From assembly GCF_032118995.1 (NCBI RefSeq), contig NC_092648.1:4541001-4605000 (forward strand): 64,000 nt of DNA, given 5' to 3'. Positions 33,869 to 46,790 of the stretch are shown here, one piece after another. A program made the translations under genes and the position numbers. The first letter of the stretch is position 1, and each line of letters starts with the position of its first letter. Source of the stretch: Asterias amurensis. Its lineage: Eukaryota > Echinodermata > Asteroidea > Forcipulatida > Asteriidae. The notes beneath the pieces were generated by a model. The model saw only the letters and a program-made list of their open reading frames with translations. It had not been told where the DNA came from and did not search any database.

Positions 33869-34247
33869 TTAAGGCCCTGGACACTACTGGTAACATACTC
33901 AAAATATTTGTTTGCATATAAACTTACGTAGTAACGAGCAATGTAGAGCTGTTGATAGTATAAAACATTGTAAAAAACGGCTCCCTCTGAAGTAACGTAG
34001 TTTTTGAGATTGAGGTAATTTCTCACTCAAACATTAAAAAGACCTCGGCTGAAGCCTTTTATAATGCATATGGGAGTACACAAAGTAATGCAAAAATTCA
34101 AGGGTGGATTTTTTTTTCATCATTTTCTTGTAACTTCGATGACCAATTGAGTCCAAGTTTTTCCTGATTTTTTTAGTGCATATGTTGGGATACACCGATT
34201 GAGAACACTGGTCTTTGACAATAACAAAATGTGTCCAGTGCCTTTAA
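33869..34247 (+). mobile_element. TTAA MITE, family A, downstream of SLC38A6
   Basis: TTAAGGCCCTGGACACTACTGG to GTGTCCAGTGCCTTTAA. Begins 190 bp after the stop, so it may lie in the SLC38A6 3' UTR; an AATAAA-like signal is near 34347. A SINE-type tail (CGCCACTGAGTGACGG) follows near 34391. Confidence 0.8.
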
Positions 34248-34459
34248 AACGTATTAGTGATGAATCAACATGATCAAATTAATGCGCAAATCCTGTGTGG
34301 GTTAAATTATTCATTTTAACATAATAGTGTGCGATTTGTTCCATCCAAATAAACTTAGCAGGAAAGTACTGAATGTTAAAGCTCCTTACGCGCCACTGAG
34401 TGACGGATATAAGCGCTTTATAAGAAGCCACTATTGTTATTATGATTATTTACTGCTGG

Positions 34460-35039
34460 CTCAGTAATATGTTGGTCTTGGAATTTTTGTTTTATCAAAC
34501 CAAGAGTAATGAGAAAAAAACTGGCAAAATATTTTTAAAAATATTATTAGAAAAAAAGAATCCATTTGTTAAAATTATTAGTAAAGCTGCGACAGCAGTT
34601 TTTTGTATTTTTTGACTCTTTAGACACCATTCCTTTTTTGTATAATCTTTACCATACCTGTACTCTTATTTCACTCGGTATAAAGGTATGGAAGAAAAGT
34701 GTGATAAGGGAACACTGTCCTTTTATAGTTTCATTTAAAAGAAGACATTGGTCATAAAAGACAAAACACACAAAACTACGCTTATCTCACTTATTGTGTG
34801 AAATCTTAAATTTTATGCAAATATTTAAAAGGGCCATTATTTTCATCTGTTTAGAATTGTTACGGTTGTTGGTGCAACTTGTATTGGTTTTGATAAACAA
34901 AAATAGGATTATTTGGGAGTTCCTGGTAAATGGTGTTATAATTGGTTGAGATTGGTTTTCAAAGCATTGGTTTAGCAAAAAGAAACATTTATTATTGTTG
35001 ATTGTCATTTATGTTATCAATTGTGTATTCAAGCATTTA
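34460..35039. other. Intergenic, AT-rich, no gene seen
   Basis: Short ORFs on both strands without recognisable domains. No RNA gene features. Confidence 0.5.
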
Positions 35040-35392
35040 TTAAAGGCAGTGGACACTATTGGTAATTACTCAAAATATTTATTAGCGTAAATTACTTGGT
35101 AAAGAGTAATGGGGAAAGGTTGATAGTATAAAACATTGTGAGAAACGGCTCCCTCTGAAGTTGAGTAGTTTTCGAGAAAGAAGTAATTTTTCACGATTTT
35201 GATTTCGAGACCTCAGATTTAGAAATTTGAGGTCTTAAAATCAAGCATCTGAACGCACACAACTTCACCTGACAAGGGTGTTTTTTTATTTCATTATTAT
35301 CTTGCAACTGCGACGACCGATTGAGCTCAAATTTTCACAGGGTTGTTATTTTATGCATATGTTGAGATGCATAAAGAAAGAAGTGTCTTTAA
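35040..35392 (+). mobile_element. TTAA MITE, family A, with short 3' deletion
   Basis: TTAAAGGCAGTGGACACTATT start; the end AAGTGTCTTTAA lacks the usual ACCAATAGTGTCCAG piece. Confidence 0.75.
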
Positions 35393-35759
35393 ATGACCTC
35401 TTAACCATTTAAAACATTTGGATGGAGCTGACAATTTGATCCTACCACAATATCTTAAGTTAATTTTTTTAATATTTGGGGAGGACCTCCTTTTTTTTTT
35501 TTTTAATCATTAAAAATTAGTATAAAATTGATTGGTGTTTGTTTTAAATTATTATTGTGGTGCTTTGCTTAACTTTTCATAAACCAAGTAAAAATCTGTC
35601 CATGGCCTGCATATCCTAGTAGCCTTTACGAACATTATAGCTGTTCATCAGGCATACTGAAACAAATCCACAGACCCTCCCAACACCTGGGTGAAGAGAA
35701 GCAATTTATGGTTTAAGTTTCTTGCTCGGTCACATTGTGGCTTGAAAATAATTAATAAC

Positions 35760-36000
35760 ACAGCTTTAATACATACTTCTTCAATGCCAACCACAAGGGG
35801 GCGCCATGCCGCCAAACTGGTCCCCGGTCTTTATTCACGACGGGCCTCGGAGCATGACGTCAGATGTCCGGCTACCAGCGGACATGTGCAAAAGAAGCAG
35901 GGGTGGGTTTTAAAACGTGCGCGCGCAAATTTGGGTTTTTTACGAGGTAAATGCATGCGACAGACTCAGAGAAGCATGAGAAATAGGCAAGGTAAAATCC
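35760..36000 (+). promoter_or_regulatory. GC-richer candidate promoter with CRE-like site
   Basis: A relatively GC- and CpG-rich patch in AT-rich surroundings. TGACGTCA, a perfect cAMP-response-element octamer, lies near 35853. ACGTGCGCGCGCAAAT follows near 35915. A plausible donor (GGCAAG then GTAAAAT) ends at 35991. It could start an unannotated transcript running into the 43-51 kb cassettes, but no coding frame supports this. Confidence 0.3.
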
Positions 36001-36397
36001 CATTATTTTCTTCATTTTATGACAGTTTTTTATTCATGCGCAATGCAGGATAACAATCAATATGTGCCAGTGCTTTATTCTGTTCAATTATTAAAACTGG
36101 TTCTCTTGCATAGCCATGCTGACAGGATTACAAAATTGATGTCGGGTTTTTGATTCGCCAGAGCAAACAAAAATACTTCGAAATCGCAGACTTCTACTTC
36201 AGAAATGTTTCCATATTTGTAATGCTGTCACATGTGTGTACGTAATTGATGGCAAGTTGGATGCTTTGTAAGTTCTCAAGCTTTTTTAAAAATTTTATAC
36301 TCTGACTTAATTGAGTTTCTTTCATTACTTGCGTAGAATTGACCGGTGAATTTTATAGGTTTTATATTACCATTTTTTAGAAGGCCTACCTACGACC

Positions 36398-36680
36398 ATT
36401 GGAAAAGTTTCCGTATGGTACCTTCACTATTTCATTCGATATGAAATAATATAGTTAGTATCTAATTGGAAAAGTTTTCGTATGGTGCCACCACTTTTTC
36501 ATTCGATATGAAATAATATAGTATCTTTTTTACCTTAATGAGATATCACTTTTTGTAAAAATGAGTGAAAAAGTGGTGGCGCCATACGGAAAGTTATCCA
36601 TCTAATTTACCTCAATGAGATATCCCCTTTTCTCAAAATTAGTGAAAAATTAGTGGTGGCGCCATACGAAAAGTTATCAA
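36398..36680. mobile_element. Palindromic MITE (GTATGGCGCCACCAC group)
   Basis: Repeated forward GAAAAGTTTTCGTATGGTGCC and inverted GGCGCCATACGAAAAGTT motifs, each present about twice, with ATTCGATATGAAATAATATA duplicated. Looks like a compound inverted-repeat element. The neighbouring stretch to 37500 has a poly-T run at 36882-36914 and a 146-codon antisense ORF (36998-37438) that I do not recognise. Confidence 0.65.
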
Positions 36681-37499
36681 AATCTTCTAAGTGTTCAGGA
36701 AGATTCCTCAACTCATTCATTTCATAGAGTAGACATTAGTTCAGAATAGGGTGCATTCAGTGTATTCCCTTGAGCTGCTTTGACTCTGGGGCACTGTTCT
36801 AATTTTTTTTTCCATATTCTTCCATTCTCAGCCTTAATAATAGTCCTCGAACTATTTTGGTTTCGTTTCGAGTTTTGGAATTGCACTTTTTTTTTTTTTT
36901 TCTTTTTTTTTTTTGCAAAAATTAGGCTCTATGTGTCCTTTGAACTCTCGTTGTTCTTGGGGACGACAGAAAATCCACTCCGCAATCTCAAAACCTGTTA
37001 AACATTATATTTCTTACCGTAATTCAGTCCCCAACTACTCCGTTTTACCACTACACTACAAATGCTGATTTTCCCCGACCAGGCATGTATTATTTTTTTA
37101 CCAGGACATACGTGGAGAATTATCTGCACACGTTCGTCCTGGAAAGAAATAATACCCGATCCGTGCTCTGTGTACAAAACATAAGGACGCGAGTCTGGGA
37201 ACACACTCTTCATGGTTTTGCTAAACAAATAGGGAAAAATGGCATGTGCACAATTCACGTTTTGCGCAGCTAGATCTGCTGAGTGAGCAAAAGCGTGCGC
37301 AATCTGCAAATCTGCACTTTTTTTGTAAGTCAGCTCAAGTTGCTGAAAAATTGCGTGCAATGTGAAGAGTGTGCAAATTTTGTAGATTGCATTTTTGTGT
37401 AGCCACCTGATATGGCAATGCATATTGTCGATATTCAACCTAATGCCAAAATTGCCAATCGTTTGATATAGATTGGCAGGTTTTTAGGGTATGACAATC

Positions 37500-40400
37500 T
37501 TCCCCTCCCACTGAATCTTGTCTTTTTAACCCTGCTGCTTCTACTGCATCATCTCTCTAGCTCTTCAGAGCCCTGTCACAATCTGGGGTTATTAACTAGG
37601 TTATAGTCTCAATGTTTCTGCTGTTGACTCCGAAGCTGCAGATCACCTTACTGTGGCCGGTGAGGCTTTGTGTATGTCCAGGTCCGACAGTCGTGGCTTC
37701 CGCACCCCGCACTGCAAATCCATTGGTACTTAAGTGATGACTGACACGGTACATTGTTTTCTTTCTTCGCACCAACAAGCTTGGACAAAAGAAATTAAAG
37801 AAGAACTTTCAAATAATGTCATCCCTACAGAGCAAGAATCTTTTTTCAAAGCTCCAGAATTTTCTAGCCAGGTAAAGTCTCCTTTAAAGAAGCTCGCTCT
37901 TCTTTGGTGTCTTAAGGATGCACATGGGCATGTTCTCAAGTCTGCTCTTCCCTTAACATGTACATTATATATCTTTTTGATGCCCTTGCGAACCCCTTGT
38001 GCCCTGATATGATTGACACTACCAAAGGAACATGTTACTTCTGCCCTTTTTTGCTGGGATTAGCTAGCCAAAGCCTCGCCTTAGCACCCACCCCCAACAT
38101 GCCTTTGACGATCTACTCGACAAGCAAAGCAACATTTGAAGCACTCTCGATGCATTTCTTCTTGATGGTAATCTCGTCAAAGATATAGATGAGGCAATGT
38201 TGGAACTTCTGGGCCGTCATCTCCTTTCAAAAAGAAATAAGTAGATTTTCTCAGTATTTTACTCTTCAACTTTGCCGAAAAGATTCGGAGGAGGTCGTAC
38301 ATTTTGAGGTAGACAGTCCTTCAACAGTTCCACCAGTAATGGAAATGTAAGGTCATCGTGGTTTACCTGTGTCAAAAAAGGTCATTTCGTATTTTTGGTT
38401 CAACACTGGAGAACTCATACACGCAAGACATTTGGATTCTCCAGTCAGTTTAATTGCCGCCACTTGAAAAAGCCACCGTTTCAGTTGCAGGAAAGAGTAC
38501 CTGCCAAGAATACCTTTATCAACACTTCAAGATGGAATTAATAAATCTAGTAAAGGATTTGTTAATTCTAATCGACTTCTTGGGATCAATTGACCTATAT
38601 AAAGGATGCCTACCTCTCGTTCCCTATTCACATGGAACATCGCAAATACCTGCATTTCCTTTGGCAAGACAGTCTGTTTCAGTTTGCTTGTCGTTCCTTC
38701 GCCCTCATCAACTGCTCCAAGAACATTTGCAAAAGTCCTCAAACCAGTTGCTGCACATCTTCGTCAAATGGGATTTTGATGAGTGTTTTCCTAGAGGACA
38801 TCCTCATTTTATCCCACCAGCACCAGTTAACTTACTCTGGTTTTCTCATCAATTCATCTACACTGACATCGCTCGGGGTAGAAAGTAAACAGGAGTGTAG
38901 AACATTGCCTAAGTATTCTTCAAGCAAAAAATTTGATGGTGAGAGTTTCCTCAAGCCTTTAGGCAGTCATTCCTGCACTGCTGTTCTACTGAAACCTACA
39001 AAAAGACATCGAACAGGACAAGGTGATTGCCCTGCAACATCAACAATTCCTACGACTCTGTAATTATACTTTCCCCGACCTCTCAAGTGGAAATGAAAAT
39101 TTTGATAAGCTGAATCATAGTGTAGAATAGTCACACCCTTCTCAATAACAATTAATATTAGTAACCAAAATTATACAGCGCCTTTTCAAAAGGATACAAA
39201 GCGCTACAGGGAAAATGTAACCAGCTCAAGGAACCAGCGATGGAAAATGCCCGGTCGCCAAACTTCTGGAGGATCGAAAAATCGCCAGATTTAATTGTGA
39301 TTGAAGACCTTCACATTTGGGTTTGCTGAAGTATAGGCCTAATGTGTCTGAATTGATGAAGGGAAAGTGTTGGATACAAACATGAACATGTTCAGTGCTG
39401 TTTTAAAAGTGATCCGCTGGTCGGCTGGAAACAAATGGAGATCCGTGAGCAGAGGTGTGGCATGGGAATACTTTGGCTTCATATGGATCAGTCAAGGGGC
39501 CTTGTTTTGGAGTTTTTGTGGGCGGTTGAGATTGTGTTGCGGTAAAAAGAGAGTTGCAGTCGTCAAGGCATGAGAGTATCAGTGCACGAACGACAGAACG
39601 ACAGGTGTCGTTGTCCAGATATTTGCGGATTATTGTGACGTTGCGTACATTATGTAATACGGACATGCACAGATCAGTGACATGTTGACTTATTGACATG
39701 GAGTTGTCAGAGTTGCTCCCAAGTTCCAGAGGGATGAGACAGGATTGATGGTTGTGTTTCCTATCGTGAGGGTTATTTAGTAGCTGAAAACGTTTGTAGT
39801 GATATGGCGACAGTGCTATGAAAATCTGTTTTATTTTCATTCAGCATGAGTTTGTTTGCAAGCATCCAGGTTTGGACATCCTGAATACAGTTGGATAGCC
39901 TAAACAGGCAACACTCAGCATCACACGGGATGGTAGGATTAAAATCCAGGTAGATTTGAATGTCATCAGCATATGTGGTACTTACATGTACTCAATGGCG
40001 CGACGTCCCCAATAGGAGTAACGTACGTGGTGAAAGCACACCAAATTCAAGGTGATGAACATCAGAGTTGGCACAAGCAGCATGAACCCAATGTGTTCTT
40101 CTTGTGAACTAGGTAAAGAACCACTTCAATTCAGCATGGAACCAATGGAAACACTGGTGTGTTCAAGGCCAAGTTGATCCTATTCAAGCACCTATAGCCG
40201 ACATCCTTGAGTTCCTGTACAGTCTTTTGCAGGAATGACTACAATATATTTATAGAACAATTAATGTTTAAAGATCAGCTGTTTTTCAGCTCATGTTCAG
40301 GTTGAAGGAGCTTCCATCTGGTCAACAATCCCTGGTTTGAAGATTTCGCAGCCTAAATATTGTACAACCTCCATGTAGGATACTGGAAAGTAACGTTACT

Positions 40401-41000
40401 GGAAAGGTTCTACTGTACACCCTTTCACTCCCTCGTAATAGAGAGTTGAGTTTAAGGCTTCTGACCTTGCAAACAGCTATGCGGGTTGCACTTCATCCTT
40501 AATCGCTTTGGACTGCAGTTTATGCAAAAAAACAAAAACAGCTTAATATTGTGTTTACCCTGGTGAAACCAACAAAGTGCTCTACAGTCAGGCAACGCAG
40601 CCAAGAAAGTGACTTTAATACATTATCCTCCTGTAAACTCTGTGTGGTGAAAGCCCTGGACATACATGTATATCTTTAGAGGACATAGCCTGTCCGAGGA
40701 CAGGGTAAGAACAAACTGACCAGTCTGTTCTTGTCATTTGTGAAACCTATTCATGCTGTGGTATTTCCTCTACTATCGTATGGTGGTTGAGAACTTCAGA
40801 AGCATGGCTTCATCTAGTATGTGTCTCATTACTAGGCACATTCAACTGGGGGAGCAGTCACCTCAGCAGCGGCTCTACCAGGGGTATCTACAGCACGGAT
40901 CCTAAAAGCTGCAGATTGGTCATTAGAGACCAAGGTTTTGCAAGAGGGAAGTTACAACGTCACAGTTTGGGACAGCTGTCCTGGCTTCGGTTATAAGTAT
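37500..41000 (+). mobile_element. DIRS-like (tyrosine-recombinase) retroelement fossil
   Basis: Pieces of a DIRS/Ngaro-type retroelement on the + strand: a reverse transcriptase palm region around 38.58-38.87 kb and a recombinase C-terminal-like region around 40.8-40.95 kb. The copy is broken, with several breaks, and is clearly not functional. A LINE fragment on the opposite strand lies within it at about 39.40-40.02 kb. No terminal repeats could be identified, so the ends are approximate. Divergence suggests an old insertion. Confidence 0.6.
39400..40020 (-). mobile_element. CR1/L2-like LINE reverse transcriptase fragment
   Basis: Minus-strand reading gives YADDIQIYLDF, the RT catalytic motif, then WMLANKLMLNENK, and farther downstream SISQHVTDLC, IRKYLD and LILSCLDDCNSL, all in the order of the C-terminal half of CR1/L2-type ORF2. 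The frame changes at least once between the YADD part and the rest, so it is a dead fragment. Lies inside the DIRS-like fossil. Confidence 0.8.
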
Positions 41001-42498
41001 TGAAACATACACAATGAGTCTGGAGGACTAGGCTGAAGTATAATTTGAAATAATAATAAGTAGGCCTACTACCTGAAATTGGAATTTTTCAAAATCTGAA
41101 CCTGATAATGCTGAGAGTGATGCAAGGGATGGATGGAGTTGATGATTACACTGTCATCCCACCAGAGTGGTGAAGTACGACTATCAGACCAGGATGAGAT
41201 CTGAAGGCGTCTAATGACAACATTTATTATGAAACGCATGAACACAGTCACTCGCTCCAGTGTACCTACTTAGAAATCAAGGACCAATAGAGCCACTTAG
41301 ATCTGTAGCGCCATGTCACACAAGGCAGCTCTTCCAGGCAACTTGGAGGCAACCGACTGCAGTGCGTGCTACAGGACCACTTTGACAGCAAGTAATTTTC
41401 CAAACGATGTCTTACGATCCCTGAAAAAAGTATGTGGACATCAGATGTGAGCAAGTTCACTACATGGAGATTGCCTGGAACCCGTTGCCTGTAAATTTGT
41501 AAATGGCCTCGTGCCCTACATTTTATGATGAAGCAGGGCTGTACGTGTTGAAAGGGCAAGGGCATGCACCAAGGCATTTTCTTCTAGGTAAAGGGCACCC
41601 TTTGATGAAATAGCAAATTTGTACTAGAGCATTTCAAGGGCACCAAGGCAATGACCAGGGGACATGGAGGCAATCGCCTTTGTTGCCATCGTGAAGTATC
41701 AGGCCTGATGAAGAACAAGATGTGATTGCTACACATTCCTACGCAGAATGTCAAAGTAGGAAGCTCTTTTTAGTGGGCGGTATTGTTGATGTTGTTTAGT
41801 GTCAATGACTTTGTGTAGTACTGTTTAGAGACCTTGCTTGGTTATTTTATTTGATTCATTGATTTACCCTATAGATGTTCACTTGTCCTTCTACATTTTA
41901 GAGTAGTTCTAACCCAATGTCGTCATGGCTTTGCTAACTGTAGGCAATAAATAACATGAGCATACAATGCTGCGCTTATAGTGGAAGTGTGTTTCACTGT
42001 AGCAACTTTTCACTTATGCAGCTAGCGTAGAAATTGAGCACTTGCCCTCTCGGCGGAGAATGATGTTGATAAGCGCCGAATTACGCATTAACCAAAGTAT
42101 GAAATTGGGTCTAAAGATGTAGTATGTTTTTATCACTATACTCATTACTTCGCTGTTGTGATCAGATTATACCCAGTATATTGTTTGAAACTTATTTTCT
42201 CACTAAGCACCATTAAAATACATTTTTTTGGTAGATGCTTTGCATGTTACTAAACCACCTCTATAGCTGAGCAGATTCTGAGTCTGACATAGACGGATGG
42301 CTGGACAGTTATCCACAAAAATTCTTCACACATTTTTAGATGTACAGCTGAATACAGGCAAGTCAAAGGAATCCAATTGTTGAATGCCTAAAGATAACAA
42401 AAATGTTGATATCTTGATCACAAAAATAAGAATCAAATGTACTACTGGACTGTTAATAAACTGCTCAGCCAAATTGAAGTTTAGTTTCATTTCGCATT
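41001..42498. other. Intergenic, dispersed repeat fragments
   Basis: At about 41560-41710 there is CAAGGCAATGACCAGGGGAC and GGCAATCGCCTTTGTTG, which occurs reverse-complemented near 29860-29925. Nothing else recognisable; no gene supported. Confidence 0.45.
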
Positions 42499-42694
42499 AA
42501 GTCTGGTTCATACTTCATGCGAATGCGAATGCGAAGCGATTTTGACGTGAATTTGAGGTCACAACCCTCCTTTTGCAGTGATATTCGCAAGTGAGTTGAG
42601 CGGAGTTGAACTGGACTGCAAATTTTTCATTACGAATTTGTGACGTCAACATTCGTATCGCATTCGCATTCGCAGGAAGTATGAACCAGGCTTA
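42499..42694. mobile_element. TTAA MITE, family E
   Basis: Termini GTCTGGTTCATACTTC and GAAGTATGAACCAGGC with TTAA on both sides, followed inward by GCGAATGCGAATGCG and its complement. About 190 bp, non-coding. Confidence 0.78.
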
Positions 42695-43428
42695 AGAAGG
42701 TTCTGTCCTTGAATATTCCCCTCATCCCCTTGAATCCATGGAAGCTGAACACACCAAAAACGATCTTTTTTTACCTCTAATTTTCCTCTAATTATTGTGG
42801 CAATGTTGTATGATTCTTTGCAGATGGTGCATGTGTGGACAATCTTTAAGAACTGGAAAGAGGCAAAGTATTTTTCTTCACATGTCATTGTAACAGGGCA
42901 AAATTGTTACATCCTCCTAAATAGCCCTAACGTTACACACTAGTTTGAAATTTTCAATGTGTTGTATCTCGCTTAAAATAGGCGGATGAACACAAAACAA
43001 GCACGTGTCAAAATACAACATTTTTGTCTGCACTGCATGTCTGCATGATAATTTGCGATCAACTCAGAGTTAAAAGGCTGGATTGTGTTTTTATTTTTTT
43101 AAACTAGAATTCCCAAAAATGTATCATTCTGAGAACTCACTGACAAAGCTCTAACCAGTACCCACCCGAAGGAGAAATGTTTCAGACACTTACAACACCA
43201 AATATTACTTCCCTATTTTGATTTCAACAATCACAGTGATCCTGTTTATGCATGAGTTTCTCTAAACAGTGTTTTGCTGCCAACAATATTTGTCTTCCCC
43301 TTTTTTTATGTTGAAAGTTAAACAAACTGATAAAAGTAAAGGAAATGTACTTTAGATTGACTGTATTGATGATGGGTTATGTTTAAACTACTAACTCTTT
43401 CAAATTGTGCCTTTTGTTTGTGTTGCAG
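42695..43428. other. Intergenic, no gene seen
   Basis: AT-rich. The last 40 bp form a polypyrimidine-like run leading into the first exon-like cassette. Confidence 0.45.
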
Positions 43429-43965
43429 TTATGCTTAGCATCTCAAAAGAGATTTTGTACCCATCAACAAATAGATGTTCAAGACCAGCCTAGGATGGAG
43501 GAGCTGCACTCTCCAGTAGAAAGTTGATTGTTGAACTCCCAAAAGGTTTATCAAAAATATTTACCCCTGGTCCAAAACAAAGCTTTTGATATATTTTCTA
43601 ACATCACAAGTAGGCCTATTGGCTGGCCACTTAAAGACAAAGTAAACCTTTGGTTTTTGGTTTCCTATATAAATGTACACACTACAACTAATTTGCAACT
43701 AACACATCAATAATTTGCATAGGTGATCACGTTTTAGTTTTTGAGATTTTGCAGAAAATCCTGAGTGTATAATTATGTCAAGGCATGAATATTAATCCCC
43801 GAGAGGATTACACAATTGGAAAAGTGTTGTGCGGTCACAAATTTTGGGGCAACTGTTTTCTTTTGACATAACCACATTACTTTGAAGTGGAATGTTTCTC
43901 AAAATGCTTTTATCAAATGCTGCTGTAGGTTTTAATCCAAAGGTTTTTGTTGTCATTTGATTTAA

Positions 43966-44075
43966 GAGTTCCAATCCCACCCGAGTAACATGCCTGTGAT
44001 ATTTTTTCACATGACTCGGGACTGAGTATACAGTGCTAACACACATCAGTGTATGGATAAAAACCAAAATTAATA
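43966..44075 (+). mobile_element. tRNA-derived SINE fragment (CCCGAGTAAT family)
   Basis: TTCCAATCCCACCCGAGTAA through CACACATCAGTGTATGG and AAAACCAAAATTAATA; the promoter boxes are lost. It sits just before the second cassette. Confidence 0.7.
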
Positions 44076-44476
44076 GATTTAAGAGTGATTACCATTTGAC
44101 GTATACCTTCCCTTTAAAGTTTAAATAGTGATAAAAAATTGTGTTTGTTTTGCAGGCGGGCTTAGCATCTCCAAAGAGGTCTTTTCTTCAGCAAATTGAT
44201 GTCCAAGACCAGAAGCCTATGGTAGAGGAGCTACAAAACACTCTGCAGTAAAAGGTGAAGTCACCAAAAGTATATTTTAAATATTTCCCCTGGTTGCAAA
44301 TGGAGCTCTGTAAAAGTTGTGCAGAATACATGTTGTTGCTCTTGTTTAAATACATGTCTAAATCTTTCAGCATTACAACTCCTTCAAGGATGTTCTTATG
44401 TTGTTTGGTAATCGTTTCAGAGTTGACAGGCTGGGTTGGTTCTTTTTTATGTCAGGGCCTTATTTCATAGAGCTTC

Positions 44477-44862
44477 TTAAAGGCAGTGGACACTATTGGT
44501 AATTACGCAAAATAATTATCATCATAAAACCTTTATTGATTACGAGTAATGGGGAGAGGTTGATGGTATAAAACATTGTGAGAAACAGCTCCCTCTGAAG
44601 TGACATAGTTTTTGAGAAAGAAGTAATTTTTCACGAACTTGATTTCGAGACCTTAAGTTTAGAATTTGAGGTCTCGGAATCAAGCATTAGAAAGCACACA
44701 ACTTCGTGTGACAAGGGTGTTTTTTCTTTCATTATTATCTCGCAAACTCGACGACCGATTGAGCTCAAATTTTCACAGGTTTGTTATTTTATGCATATGT
44801 TGAGATACACCAAGTGAGAAGACTGGTCTTTCACAATTACCAATAGTGTCCAGTGTCTTTAA
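44477..44862 (+). mobile_element. TTAA MITE, family A, with known empty site
   Basis: Full-length copy with TTAA at both ends, inserted in a duplicated segment. The sister segment has AGCTGCTTAAGCCCTAAAAG at about 46110-46126 with no MITE, while here AGCTTCTTAA and TTAAGCCCTAAAAG flank the element. Confidence 0.92.
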
Positions 44863-46746
44863 GCCCTAAAAGTACAACAAAATTACGCTTACCAGAATAA
44901 GGTTACATATCTGTGACTGGTATCCTGCTAGTTTTCGTTTAGCGGAAACATTTTAAGCAATATTTTTTTAACAAGATGACCTTTTCAAAGCAATTGACAG
45001 CATGGGTTACTTTTGCAAATATTGACTACAATTAAAACATTTCCAATGTGCAAGAGTTCCTCCAATCATATTCTTGCTGCTTTCAATGAATGTTTTGACT
45101 TCATTTATTTTTGATTGAAAGTATAAAACAAATACTCGGATAAAAGAATTTATCTGAAACCAATAGTTTTAAAGACACAGGTATTGTTCGTAACAAAATA
45201 AATGCTGCAAATTGTGCATTTTGTTTGTGTTACAGTCGGGCTTCATTTCCAAAGAGATCTACCCACCAATGAATAGATGCCCAAGACCAACCTAGGATAA
45301 AGGAGCTGCACTCTCCGGTAACTCCCAAAAGGTTTATTAATAATTGTTACCCCTGGTCCCAAATAGAGCTTGTGACTTTGTTTTCTATGAGATATCGTCT
45401 AACATCACAAGTATCGCCCGGCCACTTAACGACAGAGTATACAGTTGGTTTATGGAACCGTGCAATTGTTTGAATCCTATATAAATGTACACACTACATG
45501 TAACACCTGAAAATTTCAATTTAAAAGGTGATAGGAATATTAATCCCCAGTAGGATTACACATTTTGAGAAGTGTTATGCGATAAAAAATCATCGGCAAA
45601 CTGTTTTCTTTTGACATAACCACATTACTTTGAAGTGAAATGTTCCTCAAAATGCTTTATACTATCAAATGCTGCTGCAGATTTCTATCCAAAGGTTTTT
45701 GTTGTCATTAATTTTAAGAGTGATTACCATTTTACGTATACATTTCGTTTAAAGTCTAAATGTTGAAAAACAATTTATTTTGTTTGGGTGGCAGTCGTTC
45801 TTAGCATCTCCAAAGACATCTTTTCTGCAGCAAGTTGATGTCCAAGACAGCAGCCTATGATAGAGGAGCTTCAAAACACTCTGCAGTAAAAGGTGAAGTC
45901 ACCAAAAGTATACTTTAAATATTTCCCCTGGTTGCAAATGGAGCTCTGTAAAAGTTGTGCAGAATGCATGTTGTTGCTCTTGTTTAAATACATGTCTAAA
46001 TCTTTCAGCATTACAATTCCTTCAAGGATATTCGTATGTTGTTTGGTAATCGTTTCAGAGTTGACAGGCTGGGTTGGTTCTTTTTTATGTCAGGGCCTTA
46101 TTTCATAGAGCTGCTTAAGCCCTAAAAGTGCAACAAAATTACGCTTACCAGAATAAGGTTACATATCTGTGACTGGTATCCTGCTAGTTTTTGTTTAGCG
46201 GAAAATATTTTAAGCAATATTTTCTGCACAATATTTTCTAAGCAATTGACAGCATGGGTTACTTTTGCAAATATTGACTACAATTAAAACATTTCCAATG
46301 TGCAAGAGTTCCTCCAATCATATTCTTGCTGCTTTCAATGAATGTTTCGACTTCATTTATTTTTGATTGAAAGTATAAAACAAATACTCGGATAAAAGAA
46401 TTTATCTGAAACCAATAGTTTTAAAGACACAGGTATTGTTCTTAACAAAATAAATGCTGCAAATTGTGCATTTTGTTTGTGTTACAGTCAGGCTTCATTT
46501 CCAAAGAGATTTACCCACCAATAAATAGATGCCCAAGACCAACCTAGGATAAAGGAGCTGCACTCTCCGGTAACTCCCAAAAGGTTTATTAATAATTGTT
46601 ACCCCTGGTCCCAAATAGAGCTTGTGACTTTGTTTTCTATGAGATATCGTCTAACATCACAAGTATCGCCCGGCCACTTAACGACAGAGTATACAGTTGG
46701 TTTATGGAACCGTGCAATTGTTTGAATCCGATATAAATGTACACAC

Positions 46747-46789
<43 letters not shown>

Positions 46790-46790
46790 T
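46747..46790 (+). repeat. (ATT)n microsatellite
   Basis: About 14 ATT triplets following ACACACT, absent from the sister segment, so it arose after the duplication. Confidence 0.9.

Noticed and set aside
36998-37438. 146-codon antisense ORF as a gene
   Set aside because: No recognisable family, no intron or promoter context, composition like surrounding intergenic DNA.
46747-46790. Isoleucine-rich coding tract
   Set aside because: An (ATT)n microsatellite absent from the sister segment.
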